DNA of 64,000 nt from Shinella sp. WSJ-2 (lineage in GTDB: Bacteria; Pseudomonadota; Alphaproteobacteria; Rhizobiales; Rhizobiaceae). The notes below the pieces were generated by a model. It was not told where the DNA came from. It did not search any database and was given only the letters and a program-made list of their open reading frames with translations. The stretch lies in NCBI RefSeq assembly GCF_003432075.1, contig NZ_QWBU01000004.1, positions 434,001 through 498,000 of the forward strand. The letters are read 5' to 3'. Of this stretch, positions 28,623 to 37,947 are shown in pieces (within the stretch, counting starts at the first letter, position 1; every line of letters begins with the position of its first letter). A program made the translations under genes and the position numbers.

Positions 28623-29939
28623 ATGTCGATGGTGAATGCATTTTCGCGCGAGGATTTCGAACGGCTGAGCGACGCCGAACAGGCGCTGATCGCGCGCCGG
28701 GAAAAGGTGCTCGGCCCTGCCTACCGCCTGTTCTACGAAAAGCCGCTGCATCTCGTGCGCGGCGAAGGCGTTTTCCTCTATGACACCGCGGGCGAAAAAT
28801 ACCTCGACGCCTATAACAATGTCGCCTCACTCGGCCATTGCCATCCGCGCGTGGTGGAGGCGATCACCAGCCAGACCGCCGTGCTCAATACCCATACGCG
28901 CTATCTGCATGAGGGCATCGTCGACTATGCCGAGACGCTGACGGCGACCTTCCCGGCAGCACTCAGCCAGGCGATGTTCACCTGCACAGGCAGCGAGGCG
29001 AATGACCTTGCCGTGCGCATCGCGCGCTACGTCACCGGCGGCACCGGCATCATCTGCACCGATCTCGCCTATCACGGCCTGACGAGCGCAGTCGCAGAAT
29101 TCTCGCCGTCGCTGGGCGAATCCGTCACGCTCGGCCCGCATGTGCGCACCGTGGCGGCACCCGACAGCTACCGTCATTCGCCCGAGGAGATGATGGAGAA
29201 ATTCGGCCGCGACGTCCGCGCCGCCATCGCCGATCTCAAGCGCCACGGCATCAAGCCGGCCATGCTGATCACCGATACGATCTTCTCCAGCGACGGCATC
29301 TTCGCCGGGCCGAAGGGCTTTTTGAAGCCGGCCGTGGACGCCATTCACGCGGCCGGCGGCCTGTTCATCGCCGACGAGGTGCAGCCCGGGTTCGGCCGCA
29401 CCGGCGAGACCATGTGGGGCTTTGAACGCCATGGCGTGGCGCCCGACATGGTGACGATCGGCAAGCCGATGGGCAACGGCTATCCGATGGCCGGCATCGT
29501 GCTGCGTCCGGAAGTGATCGCCGAATTTGGCCCGCGCGCCCGCTATTTCAATACGTTCGGCGGCAATCCGGTCGCGGCGGCAGCGGGCAAGGCGGTGCTC
29601 GACACGATCCGCATCGATGGCCTGCAGCAGAATGCGTTTGAGGTCGGCAACTATCTGATGGAGGGCCTGAAGGCGCTTTCCGGGCGCTATCACGCCATCG
29701 GCGACGTGCGCGGCTCCGGCCTGTTCATCGGCGTCGAGATCGTCGCCGATCCCGCCGCCAAAAGCCCGGACGCAGCGCTGACGACCCGCATCGTCAACGG
29801 CCTGCGCGAGCGGCGCATTCTCATCAGCGCGTCCGGCCCGCGCGCCAACGTGCTGAAGATCCGCCCGCCGCTCGTCTTCTCACGCGAGAATGCCGACATG
29901 CTGATCGACGCCCTCGCCGACGTTCTGAAGACGCTCTGA
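28623..29939 (+). CDS. Class III PLP aminotransferase / phospho-lyase-like enzyme
   Basis: 438 residues. PLP-binding lysine in TIGKPMGNG (Lys281), DEVQ motif (IADEVQPGFGRTG), and [13 protein letters not shown] near the C-terminus. The family includes ethanolamine-phosphate and 5-phosphohydroxylysine phospho-lyases, which release ammonia and phosphate instead of transaminating. It follows the kinase gene with two intervening bases and precedes a strong hairpin. Ordinary transamination of an imported diamine is the alternative. Confidence 0.87.
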   Translation: MSMVNAFSREDFERLSDAEQALIARREKVLGPAYRLFYEKPLHLVRGEGVFLYDTAGEKYLDAYNNVASLGHCHPRVVEAITSQTAVLNTHTRYLHEGIVDYAETLTATFPAALSQAMFTCTGSEANDLAVRIARYVTGGTGIICTDLAYHGLTSAVAEFSPSLGESVTLGPHVRTVAAPDSYRHSPEEMMEKFGRDVRAAIADLKRHGIKPAMLITDTIFSSDGIFAGPKGFLKPAVDAIHAAGGLFIADEVQPGFGRTGETMWGFERHGVAPDMVTIGKPMGNGYPMAGIVLRPEVIAEFGPRARYFNTFGGNPVAAAAGKAVLDTIRIDGLQQNAFEVGNYLMEGLKALSGRYHAIGDVRGSGLFIGVEIVADPAAKSPDAALTTRIVNGLRERRILISASGPRANVLKIRPPLVFSRENADMLIDALADVLKTL

Positions 29940-29946
29940 ACGGAAA

Positions 29947-29974
29947 GGGCGAGGCCACGCGTGCGGCCTCGCCC
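29947..29974. terminator. Rho-independent-type hairpin between convergent genes
   Basis: GGGCGAGGCC, 8-base loop, GGCCTCGCCC: a perfect 10-base GC-rich stem just past the aminotransferase stop. No long U-run follows. It can serve both the plus-strand operon and the convergent ridA-like gene. Confidence 0.72.
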
Positions 29975-29995
29975 CGAAACTCACTTTTAAAGAGC

Positions 29996-30334
29996 TCAGA
30001 CGAGTGCGGTGACCTGGATTTCGACCAGCAGCTCCGGCGCGGCGAGGCGGGCCTCGACGGTTGCGCGAACCGGCAGATTGTCCTTGTCGACCCACTGGTC
30101 CCAAACTTCGTTCATCTGGCTGAAATGCGCGATGTCGCGCAGCCAGATGTTGGCGCTGATCAGCTTGGCCTTGGTCGTTCCGGCTTCGGCCAACAATCCG
30201 TCGATCTGGGCAAGGATATCGCGGGTCTGGGCCGTCGTGTCGGCACCATCGCCGGTCACCCCAGCTGTGGTGACGATACCGTTGACGACGACGGCTCCGC
30301 AGAAACGCTTGCCAGGCTTGATACGCTTGATCAT
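29996..30334 (-). CDS. RidA-family enamine/imine deaminase
   Basis: 112 residues, ATG at 30334 with GGGAGA upstream. YjgF/YER057c/UK114 fold. The conserved arginine lies in PVRATVEARL, near the C-terminus as usual. RidA proteins hydrolyse reactive enamines and imines released by PLP enzymes. Its position next to a class III aminotransferase/phospho-lyase, whose product would pass through an enamine, fits a detoxifying partner role. Confidence 0.88.
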   Translation of the reverse strand: MIKRIKPGKRFCGAVVVNGIVTTAGVTGDGADTTAQTRDILAQIDGLLAEAGTTKAKLISANIWLRDIAHFSQMNEVWDQWVDKDNLPVRATVEARLAAPELLVEIQVTALV

Positions 30335-30571
30335 GAAAAGTCTCCCATGGTTATGATCAGAGAATGGTTTGCCAGAGGCCGACAAAATGAAAGGGCGCAT
30401 TCCGCGCCGATCGGCGATGGCAGCGCGGCATCAATGCCGGAAATGCACAGCGAACGCAACTTGCCGCTGAGCGCCGCCATTTTCACCGCCGAACTGTTCG
30501 CGCGCGCCGCAATCCGGCCGACGCCGCTGCTCCAGCCAGACATGTCGGTGAAGCCCAACCGTCGCTTTGGA

Positions 30572-32587
30572 CTAGCCCGCGCGCATGGCAATGGGCCTCG
30601 ACCGCTCCATCGGCGCGGGTTTCCCGAGATAGTATCCTTGCGCTTCCGCGCAGCCTTCGGCACGCAACAGCGCCATTTGTTCCGATGTCTCAACGCCCTC
30701 GGCGAGTACGGGAATTCCGAGACTGCGACCGAGGGCAAGCACGGAGCGCAGGATCGCCCGCGCCTCGGAACTGCGCTCCGCGTCGCGCGTAAAGCAGCCA
30801 TCGATCTTGATCTTGTCGAAGGGGAAGGTGCGCAACGTGTCAAAGGATGAATAACCGACGCCGAAATCGTCGATCGCCAGGAAAACGCCGAGCGCCTTGA
30901 CCTGCCGCAACGCATGCAAAGCCTTGACCTTATCGGCAATGAAGGTCGATTCGGTGATTTCGAGTTCGAGCCGCTTCGCAGGCAGTCCTGTTTCGAGAAG
31001 CACGGCGCGCAGCAGCGCTGGGACATCGCTATTGATGACCTGAACAGGAGAAAGATTAACGGCGATCCTGTGCGGCGCGTCCCAGGTCGCAGCCTCCGCG
31101 CAGGCGGCGCGCAGCACCCATTCGCCGATCGCCAGGATATGGCCGGTCTCCTCAGCGATCGGGATGAAGACCGCTGGCGAGATGCTGCCATGCAGCGGAT
31201 GGTTCCAGCGCAGCAGTGCCTCGTGGCCGACGATGCGGCCGGATGCCACATCCTTCTGCACCTGATAGTGCAAGGCGAACTGGCCGAGTTCCAATGCGCG
31301 CCCGAGATCCTGGGCGAGCGCATAACGTTCGAGGGTGGCCTGCTCCATTGCCGGCTCGTAGAAGGAGATGCGGCGGGAAAGATCGTGTTTGGACTGGTAC
31401 ATAGCCAGATCTGCATGGCAGATCAGTATTTCGCGGTCCGCCCCGTCATCGGGGAAGACTGCAACGCCGATGCTCGCTATGCTCGGCAGGACATTGCCGG
31501 CCACGGAGAGCGGTGTGGTGAGCGCAGCATCGAGACGGGCGAGAAAACTGTCGAGCGCTGTGCGATCGCAAAACCGCTTTACCGCCATGAATTCGTCGCC
31601 ACCGATACGCGCGACGAACTCGTCCTCGCGCAGAAGGCCGGCCAGCCGGCGGCCGATCGTTACCAACACGTCATCACCAGCCTTATGACCGTAGACGTCG
31701 TTGACCTCCTTGAAGCGATCGAGATCGATGCCGATGACCGCAACCTTCTCCTGTCTCTTTTGAGCCTCGACAAATGTGCGGTCGAGATGAGCGAGTGCCT
31801 TCGGGCGATTGGCAAGGCCCGTCAGCGCGTCGTGCAGAGCCAGATGCTCGAGACGCCGCACGGTTTCCTGCGAGGCTTGTTCGTCAAGCAGATAGCTGAT
31901 GACACCGGAGCCGGCCACCAGCATGCCGACGCCCACAACAGCAAACGCGGCCAGCGCCGAAGAGGACGCCGACTGGCTGCCGACCGCAATCGGCGTCACC
32001 GCGAGAGCTGCCATGCCGGTGAAATGCAGGCTGAGAACGGCAAGCATGAACAGTGCGACCGCCAGATAACCCGCATCCCGGATAAAGGGTCGAACCGCCT
32101 GGCGCATGGTGAGCATACCAAAAAACACCGAGAAGGCGAGCGACAGCAGGATGTAGCCGGCCTGCCATTCGACGAGGCCGTCGATACGAAAAGCCAGCAT
32201 GCCGCTATAGTGCATGGCGGAGATCGCAAGGCCAACGACCACGCCGCCTATCTCCGGCGCGGCGTAGATACCCTTCGAAAGCGCAACCCAAAAACCATAG
32301 GCGCAGCCCGTCACGGCGACGAAAAGCGACACCATTGTCCAAGCCGGATCGAAGGTGAAAGCGGCGCCGGCATCATAGGCGACGACCGCGATGAAATGCA
32401 CACACCAGATCGAGGACCCAGCGGCCTGCGAGGCCAGCAGCACCCATCCCGCCCGTTGGCGCCCGACGCGCACCCGCGCCTGCCGGAACAGACGGAATGT
32501 CACCCAGCTGCCCGTTATGCCCACCGCAAGCGCCAGCAGGATCAGCCAGGGATTATGCGTCACGACAAGGCACGAAAGAATGCGCAT
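30572..32587 (-). CDS. MHYT-GGDEF-EAL membrane protein (c-di-GMP metabolism)
   Basis: 671 residues. N-terminal MHYT sensor of about seven helices (residues 10-230) with repeated motifs (WCVHF, MHYSGM, LHFTGM) thought to bind a metal and sense a diatomic gas. GGDEF domain (about 255-410) with intact GGDEF, and EAL domain (about 425-665) with EALLR. Immediately before GGDEF the RxxD inhibitory site reads REDE, so product inhibition may be weakened. Both synthesis and breakdown of c-di-GMP are possible. ATG at 32587 with GGAG. It stands alone between operons. Confidence 0.92.
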   Translation of the reverse strand: MRILSCLVVTHNPWLILLALAVGITGSWVTFRLFRQARVRVGRQRAGWVLLASQAAGSSIWCVHFIAVVAYDAGAAFTFDPAWTMVSLFVAVTGCAYGFWVALSKGIYAAPEIGGVVVGLAISAMHYSGMLAFRIDGLVEWQAGYILLSLAFSVFFGMLTMRQAVRPFIRDAGYLAVALFMLAVLSLHFTGMAALAVTPIAVGSQSASSSALAAFAVVGVGMLVAGSGVISYLLDEQASQETVRRLEHLALHDALTGLANRPKALAHLDRTFVEAQKRQEKVAVIGIDLDRFKEVNDVYGHKAGDDVLVTIGRRLAGLLREDEFVARIGGDEFMAVKRFCDRTALDSFLARLDAALTTPLSVAGNVLPSIASIGVAVFPDDGADREILICHADLAMYQSKHDLSRRISFYEPAMEQATLERYALAQDLGRALELGQFALHYQVQKDVASGRIVGHEALLRWNHPLHGSISPAVFIPIAEETGHILAIGEWVLRAACAEAATWDAPHRIAVNLSPVQVINSDVPALLRAVLLETGLPAKRLELEITESTFIADKVKALHALRQVKALGVFLAIDDFGVGYSSFDTLRTFPFDKIKIDGCFTRDAERSSEARAILRSVLALGRSLGIPVLAEGVETSEQMALLRAEGCAEAQGYYLGKPAPMERSRPIAMRAG

Positions 32588-32732
32588 TCAAAAACTCCGA
32601 AGCGCACGGCGGGTAGTACTTTGCGTGTACTTCCGAATCATATCCGCACGCCTGACGAGTATCGAAGATGCACACAACTATCCTAAGATTCGGATAGCGA
32701 TGATGGTTAAAAGCCCTTAACCGCGCCGCGCG

Positions 32733-33665
32733 TCATGTCCAGGCATAACGCACAATATGGAAAAAGACGGGAGCGGCGAAGACGAGACTGTCGGCACGGT
32801 CCAGCATGCCACCATGGCCCTCGATCAGATGCCCCCAGTCCTTGACGCCGCGATCGCGCTTGATCGCAGACGCGACGAGGCCGCCGAAGAAACCCATGAT
32901 GCAGGCAAGGCCCGCCAGCACGCCGGCCTCGATTGGCGAAAAGGGTGTCAACCAGTAGAGGCCGGCACCAAGCGCCGACGCGCTCACGATGCCACCGATC
33001 AGGCCTTCCCAGGTTTTCGAGGGCGAGACATTGGGCGCGATCTGGCGGCGGCCGAAGAGCTTTCCGAAAATGTATTGCAGCACATCGCTGCCCTGAACCG
33101 TTGCGATCAGGAAGGCGATGAGCAGCAGGCCGCGCCCCTCGTTACCGGGAATCGGCAGCGTCACCAGCGCCGGCACGTGGCTGATACAATAGACCGAGAG
33201 CATGATGCCCCACTGCTGCTCGCTGACCCGTTCGAGGAAGCGGGAAGTGTCACCACGGATGGCCGTCAGCGCCGGCATGGCGAGGAAGCAATAGACGGGA
33301 ATGAAGATCGAGTAGAGCCCGTACCAGTCGATCCAGATCAGGTAATATTGCGTGGGGATGATGATCACGAACATACCGATGAGTGTCCAGCGATCGGCAT
33401 GACGCGTGTTGGTGAGCGTCACATATTCGCGCAAGGCCGCGAAGGAGACGAAGGCGAAGAGTAGGATCACGCCGCCGGAACCAAACAGGAAGGCGATAGT
33501 GATGCCCGCCACCATGATCCACCAGGCTTTTATGCGCGCATTGAGATTTTCCAGCGTTTCCGGGAGTGGCTTGGGACTGCGCCAGGAAAGCCCCGCGGCA
33601 ACGAGGCTTGCCGTGGTGAGGATGGCGACGAGGCCCCAGAAAAGGCAGGTCGTGTCGTCGTTCAT
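32733..33665 (-). CDS. Phosphatidate cytidylyltransferase-like protein (CdsA family)
   Basis: 310 residues, about eight membrane helices. The CdsA signature is complete: SPSKTWEG and, 60 residues on, KRDRGVKDWGHLIEGHGGMLDRAD. CdsA makes CDP-diacylglycerol from phosphatidate and CTP. Its ATG overlaps the plsC-like stop by four bases. As last gene of the lipid operon it would supply activated lipid to the divergent CDP-alcohol phosphatidyltransferase at 37.9 kb. It is most likely a second, accessory CdsA rather than the housekeeping one. Confidence 0.9.
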   Translation of the reverse strand: MNDDTTCLFWGLVAILTTASLVAAGLSWRSPKPLPETLENLNARIKAWWIMVAGITIAFLFGSGGVILLFAFVSFAALREYVTLTNTRHADRWTLIGMFVIIIPTQYYLIWIDWYGLYSIFIPVYCFLAMPALTAIRGDTSRFLERVSEQQWGIMLSVYCISHVPALVTLPIPGNEGRGLLLIAFLIATVQGSDVLQYIFGKLFGRRQIAPNVSPSKTWEGLIGGIVSASALGAGLYWLTPFSPIEAGVLAGLACIMGFFGGLVASAIKRDRGVKDWGHLIEGHGGMLDRADSLVFAAPVFFHIVRYAWT

Positions 33666-34315
33666 CGGCGGGTTCCATCCCTGTTGGGCGCGAGCGTGAG
33701 AAGAGCGTTGCGGGCACGGTCGAGAAACACCTTGCGATCCTCGCCCTCCTGCAGCGCGACGGGCGTGCCGAACACGACCCGACACAGCAAGGGGATCGGC
33801 AGCACGGCACCCTTGGGCAGCACGCGCGACATGTTCTCGATCCAGCAGGGCACGAGTTCGACATCGGGCCGCGCGCAGGCGAGATTGTAGAGACCGGAGC
33901 GGAAGCGAAGCAACGGCTCCTCTGTCATGTTGCGCGTGCCCTCGGGAAAGAAGATCAGCGACTGGCCGGCATCGAGCGCCGACAGCATGACCTGCATGGG
34001 ATCTGCCGCGCGCTCCACCCAGTTGCGCTCGACGAGAACGGTGCGCAGCAGCTTTCCTGCGATGAAGCGCCTGACGGCACCGGCATTCCAGTAATCCGCC
34101 CCGGCGACGGCGGCGGTGCGGGCGCGCTCGGGCGGCGCGAGGCAGGTCGAGACGAGGATGAAATCGCCATGGCTCGCATGATTGGCGAAATAGATGCGCT
34201 GCCGGCCGTTCGGCCCCGTGCCGGCCCAGATCGGCCGCACGCCCGTCACCGCGCGGGAAAGACCCGCAAGCACCGCGCCGGCCGCCGTTTGCAAAAGGGA
34301 GGCGCCGTCCATCAT
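33662..34315 (-). CDS. 1-acyl-glycerol-3-phosphate acyltransferase-like protein (PlsC family)
   Basis: 217 residues. The acyltransferase motifs NHASHGD (H-x4-D) and FFPEGTR are both present; a short hydrophobic N-terminus anchors it to the membrane. It would make phosphatidate, the CdsA substrate. Start at the first of two adjacent ATGs, overlapping the preceding stop by four bases. Part of the tightly coupled lipid operon. Confidence 0.9.
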   Translation of the reverse strand: MMDGASLLQTAAGAVLAGLSRAVTGVRPIWAGTGPNGRQRIYFANHASHGDFILVSTCLAPPERARTAAVAGADYWNAGAVRRFIAGKLLRTVLVERNWVERAADPMQVMLSALDAGQSLIFFPEGTRNMTEEPLLRFRSGLYNLACARPDVELVPCWIENMSRVLPKGAVLPIPLLCRVVFGTPVALQEGEDRKVFLDRARNALLTLAPNRDGTRR

Positions 34316-34752
34316 ACCGCGTCCCCTCCCGCAATCATGTCGAGCAACAGGACGAGGTAGAGCGCGACACCGATTGCAAGCGCGATGCGCTGCAACCGGA
34401 GGAGCCGGTCGCAACCGGCAAGGCGATCGGCCAAGGGTGCAGGAACAGGACTCGCGGACCGCAGGCCCATACGGACGAGCACGTCATCGATTGCGACAAG
34501 CCCCGCCGTCTCATCGTCATGGGACGCTGCCAGACGGAACAGGGCGGCGTCGAAGAGCAGATGAACGGAGACGGCAAGCGGCAGCAGGCAGAATGCGAAG
34601 AGCAGCCACCAGGGGAGCGGTCCGGCAAAGCCTTCCGCCCCCGCGGTCGGCGGGGCGATCGCGAGGATCAGCACGGCCACTCCGCCGCCGGCAAAAGCGT
34701 TGCGGCGCAGGCGCCTGACGGCATCGTTCGTCAGCGTCTTCCAGTCGCTCAT
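34312..34752 (-). CDS. Small membrane protein of the lipid operon, function unknown
   Basis: 146 residues with a basic N-terminus (WKTLTNDAVRRLRRNAFAGG) and three hydrophobic segments (about 22-37, 46-67, 120-142). The ATG overlaps the PAP2-DSP stop (ATGA) and its own stop overlaps the PlsC start. No motif is recognised. Conservation of the coupling suggests a structural or chaperone role in a membrane-lipid complex. Confidence 0.75.
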   Translation of the reverse strand: MSDWKTLTNDAVRRLRRNAFAGGGVAVLILAIAPPTAGAEGFAGPLPWWLLFAFCLLPLAVSVHLLFDAALFRLAASHDDETAGLVAIDDVLVRMGLRSASPVPAPLADRLAGCDRLLRLQRIALAIGVALYLVLLLDMIAGGDAV

Positions 34753-36083
34753 CGCGCCGCCTCGTCGATGGCGGCAAAAATCTCCGGCCGTAGATGCACG
34801 GGGCGACCCGCCGCCTTGATCCGCTCGCCGGCGATCGCGGCATTGGCGGCATGGCCCGCGCGGATCAGCCAGCAAGCGGCAACCGCCGCGCTGCGCTGGA
34901 AGCCGAGGGCACAGCAGATGAGAACCGGCCCATGGCGGCTGGCGTCTTCAACGGCAAGGGCCGCCGCGCGGATGCGGCCGGCCTCGAGCGGCAGAAGGTC
35001 CGTCGAGGGAAAGGCGTGCCATGTCAGGCCGGGGGCGGCGATGGCCGGCATTTCCGCCGTCATGTCGATCACGGCGACATAGGTCGAAAGCTCGGAGCGC
35101 CGGGGGGTACGGCCGAGAAACACCCCGTCGGCGAGTTCGACGGCGGGGGCGAGGTTTCGCGTCCACCAGAGCACGTTCAGCCGGGCACCGAGACGATAGG
35201 GCCAGAGCAGCCAGCGGCTGGCGAGGCTGATGCGTCCGTCCGCCCGCTTCTGGAAGACATCAGGGCCGGCACCCGCATAACCGAGAGCGACGATGGCAAG
35301 CGCCACGCCCGGCCACACGAAAAGAAGGCCGGCGCCGGAACCCCGCGTCGCGAGAACGGCCAGCAGCAGGAAGGCGGCCGCACCGGTGGCATAAAAGCGT
35401 GCCAGCCGCCATGCCTTCGCGTCCTGCGTCCAGCGGAAACCGGCAAGCGGCGAAGGGCCTTGCGCCGGAAAGAGCCAGAGCGCGAAGAGGCCGAGCAGCG
35501 CGCCGGTTGGGATATCGATGAGATGGTGCTGCCAGGTCGTGAGCACCGACAGGCCGATCAACAGGCTCCAGACATGCCAGAGCGCCAGCACTGCCCCACG
35601 CAGCCGGCAGCGCCAATGATCCCAGATGATGACGAGCAGCGCGATATGCAGCGAGGGCGCCTGGTTGAACGGCTTGTCGAAACCGCCGAGCACGTCGAAC
35701 ATGAAGCCCGGCAGGCCATGCGTTTCCGGCCGCACGAAGATCGCCTGCAAGGGAAAGGCGATGAAGCAGGTGACGGCGACGATCTGCGCCGTCAGGTAGC
35801 GTCGGGCCAGCCGCCCGACGGCCTCAGGCGTCGCGTTGATGAAGAGCGAGAGCGCATAGAAGGCGTTGATCGACCAATAGGGCACGATCGTCCAGGCGAG
35901 GAAGGGAATGTGCCGCTCCCATCCGAAGGCGAGGTTGGGCACGTAAGCGCGCTGCGCGGCCAGCCAGTTTGCCACGCCATAGGTCAGGTAGAAGAACGGT
36001 GCGAGGAAGGCGAGCCAGAGCGCCGCCGTGCGCAAGACGGCGCGGCGATCGGCGGTCGGCACGGAAACGATCCCCTCCCCCAT
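34749..36083 (-). CDS. PAP2-type membrane phosphatase/transferase fused to dual-specificity phosphatase
   Basis: 444 residues, ATG at 36083 with GAGGG upstream. The N-terminal two-thirds has at least seven helices and PAP2/Aur1-like motifs FNQAPSLHIAL and HHLIDIPTG. The C-terminal 150 residues form a DSP domain with the CX5R loop CALGFQRS. The residue before the nucleophilic cysteine is Cys instead of the common His. DSP enzymes of the PTPMT1 type dephosphorylate phosphatidylglycerophosphate or phosphoinositides; PAP2/Aur1-type enzymes cleave or transfer lipid phosphates. Both could finish a lipid made by the other operon products. Confidence 0.85.
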   Translation of the reverse strand: MGEGIVSVPTADRRAVLRTAALWLAFLAPFFYLTYGVANWLAAQRAYVPNLAFGWERHIPFLAWTIVPYWSINAFYALSLFINATPEAVGRLARRYLTAQIVAVTCFIAFPLQAIFVRPETHGLPGFMFDVLGGFDKPFNQAPSLHIALLVIIWDHWRCRLRGAVLALWHVWSLLIGLSVLTTWQHHLIDIPTGALLGLFALWLFPAQGPSPLAGFRWTQDAKAWRLARFYATGAAAFLLLAVLATRGSGAGLLFVWPGVALAIVALGYAGAGPDVFQKRADGRISLASRWLLWPYRLGARLNVLWWTRNLAPAVELADGVFLGRTPRRSELSTYVAVIDMTAEMPAIAAPGLTWHAFPSTDLLPLEAGRIRAAALAVEDASRHGPVLICCALGFQRSAAVAACWLIRAGHAANAAIAGERIKAAGRPVHLRPEIFAAIDEAAR

Positions 36084-36090
36084 GCCGCCC

Positions 36091-37827
36091 TCAGATGCGC
36101 TCGGCCAGCGAGACGGTGAAGATGCCCCACGTATCGATGCGCTGCTCGATCTTGCGGAAACCGGCGGCGGCGACCAGCTGGTCCATCTCCTGCTGCGTGC
36201 GCCGGCGCATGATCCAGGCCTCGCCGCCGCGATGCGAGGTAAGCGCACGGGCGATCATCTCCAGCTGCGGATGCCAGGGCTGGCCGGTATAGACGAGCAG
36301 CGAGCCCGGCTCCAATGCCCGCGACAGGCCGGCAAGCGACGCCTCGATCTGGGCATTGTCGGGAAAGAGCTCGTAGAGACCGGACACGATGGCGAGCGTC
36401 GGGCGCGGCTCTATCGATGCCAGCCCGTCCGTATCAAAGGCATCGGCACGGTGGAAACTGGCGATGTCCTGAAGGCCGCGCTCGGCGATCAGCGCCGTGC
36501 CCTTTTCGACATTGATCGGCGAATAATCCTGCAGGCGGATGCTGTCCGGTTTCGCTTCGGAGGCCGTCACCGCGTCCAGCACATAGCGCCCGTGGCCGGC
36601 GGCGATGTCGAGCACACGGATCGCCTTGCCCTCACCCTTGAGGCGCGCAAGCGCCTTGCCGATCAGCTCCTCCAGATGTACCTTGCGCTGGCGGATGCCG
36701 CGCCAGCCGATGGCGTCGAGGAACTGCCGGTCGATCAGCCGCCCGCCGGGACCGAGGCCGCGCGGTTCGTTTTCATAGACATAATCCAGCGTCGAGCCGG
36801 AATCGAAGCCGGTGCGCACGCCCGTCGCGATGCCCTTCGAAAACAGCCCACCGATCCGGATGGAGGCACGCGTCAGCGCCCAATAGGCGCCGCGCGGCGA
36901 AAACAACGAGAGCGGTGTCGCCAGCCGGTCAGCCTCGTCACGGGTATGGCCGGAAAGATGCGCGCGGCGGACATCCGCAACGACAGGTGGCTCGGCAAAG
37001 CGCGCGAGGATAAAGCTGCGCACCATGTCCAGCGCTTTGGCCCTATCCCGCTCGCCGAGCGTATCGTGGAAGAAGCCGGGCAACACATGGCGTTCCTTGA
37101 TCGTGCTGCCAAGATTTTCAAAGAAACGGTGCTGCGGGCCATGGCGCACAACGAAATCACTGCCGGAAATCAGAAGCTGCGTCGGCACGGTGATGGCACG
37201 GGCATCCGCTACCACGCGATCGGCCGCCTCGTAAAGCTCCAGCAGGATGTTGGACGCGATGGGCCGGGTGATCAGCGGATCGGCCTCGAAGGAGGCGATA
37301 CGCTCGGGATCATGCGTCAAGAAACGCGCCTTGACGTAGGAATTGACGAAGAACGTGCCCTTCAGCTTCTGCCAGAGCGCGATGCCTTCGCGCGCGAAGG
37401 GCACATAGAGCTTGACGCTGAAGGCCGGCGAGGCGAGCACCAGCGCGCGGATATCGGGCGCATAATCGTGCACCCAGGTCGCGGCCAGCACCGCGCCGAC
37501 GCTCTGCGCCAGCACGACGACCTGATCCATCGCGAAACCGTCGGTCTCGCGGATATGGCGTACGAAGCAGTCGAGGTCGCGAACGGAATGGGCAAAGGAC
37601 GGCGAATGGCCGCGCTCGCCGGGTGAGCGGCCATGACCGCGCGCATCCCACGCATAGAAAGCGAAATCGGCAAGCCCCAGCTCCTCGGCGATATGGGCGA
37701 CGCGGCCGCTGTGTTCGTGACCACGATGGAGCAGCACGATCGCGCCTTTTGCCGTGCCGGACCGGGCCGGCCAGTAGCGATAGAAGAGCTCTACGCCATC
37801 ATGGCTCGCAAAGGCCTTTTCGATCAT
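36091..37827 (-). CDS. Bifunctional alpha/beta hydrolase and class I methyltransferase
   Basis: 578 residues, ATG at 37827 with GAGGGGG upstream. The N-terminal hydrolase (about 1-290) resembles monoacylglycerol lipases/lysophospholipases: LLHRGHEHSGR oxyanion region, nucleophile elbow AQSVGA, late PGFFHD histidine. The C-terminal half (about 390-578) is a SAM-dependent methyltransferase with the motif RVLDIAAGHGRYVLDA. First gene of the lipid operon, so it could trim an acyl chain and methylate a head group. Fusion order and intact motifs argue for two working domains. Confidence 0.87.
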   Translation of the reverse strand: MIEKAFASHDGVELFYRYWPARSGTAKGAIVLLHRGHEHSGRVAHIAEELGLADFAFYAWDARGHGRSPGERGHSPSFAHSVRDLDCFVRHIRETDGFAMDQVVVLAQSVGAVLAATWVHDYAPDIRALVLASPAFSVKLYVPFAREGIALWQKLKGTFFVNSYVKARFLTHDPERIASFEADPLITRPIASNILLELYEAADRVVADARAITVPTQLLISGSDFVVRHGPQHRFFENLGSTIKERHVLPGFFHDTLGERDRAKALDMVRSFILARFAEPPVVADVRRAHLSGHTRDEADRLATPLSLFSPRGAYWALTRASIRIGGLFSKGIATGVRTGFDSGSTLDYVYENEPRGLGPGGRLIDRQFLDAIGWRGIRQRKVHLEELIGKALARLKGEGKAIRVLDIAAGHGRYVLDAVTASEAKPDSIRLQDYSPINVEKGTALIAERGLQDIASFHRADAFDTDGLASIEPRPTLAIVSGLYELFPDNAQIEASLAGLSRALEPGSLLVYTGQPWHPQLEMIARALTSHRGGEAWIMRRRTQQEMDQLVAAAGFRKIEQRIDTWGIFTVSLAERI

Positions 37828-37947
37828 GCTGTCCCCCTCATGCAAATGTCATTCTCACCTATACGGATGAGGCCTCATATTTGCAGTTGATTTCCCGTCG
37901 ATTGCACATTCATTTCAGCCGGAGCAATCGAGCGGATTCAAGCATTC

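Noticed and set aside
30914-32686. 590-codon open frame on the plus strand
   Set aside because: Antisense to the MHYT-GGDEF-EAL gene, whose motifs are complete.
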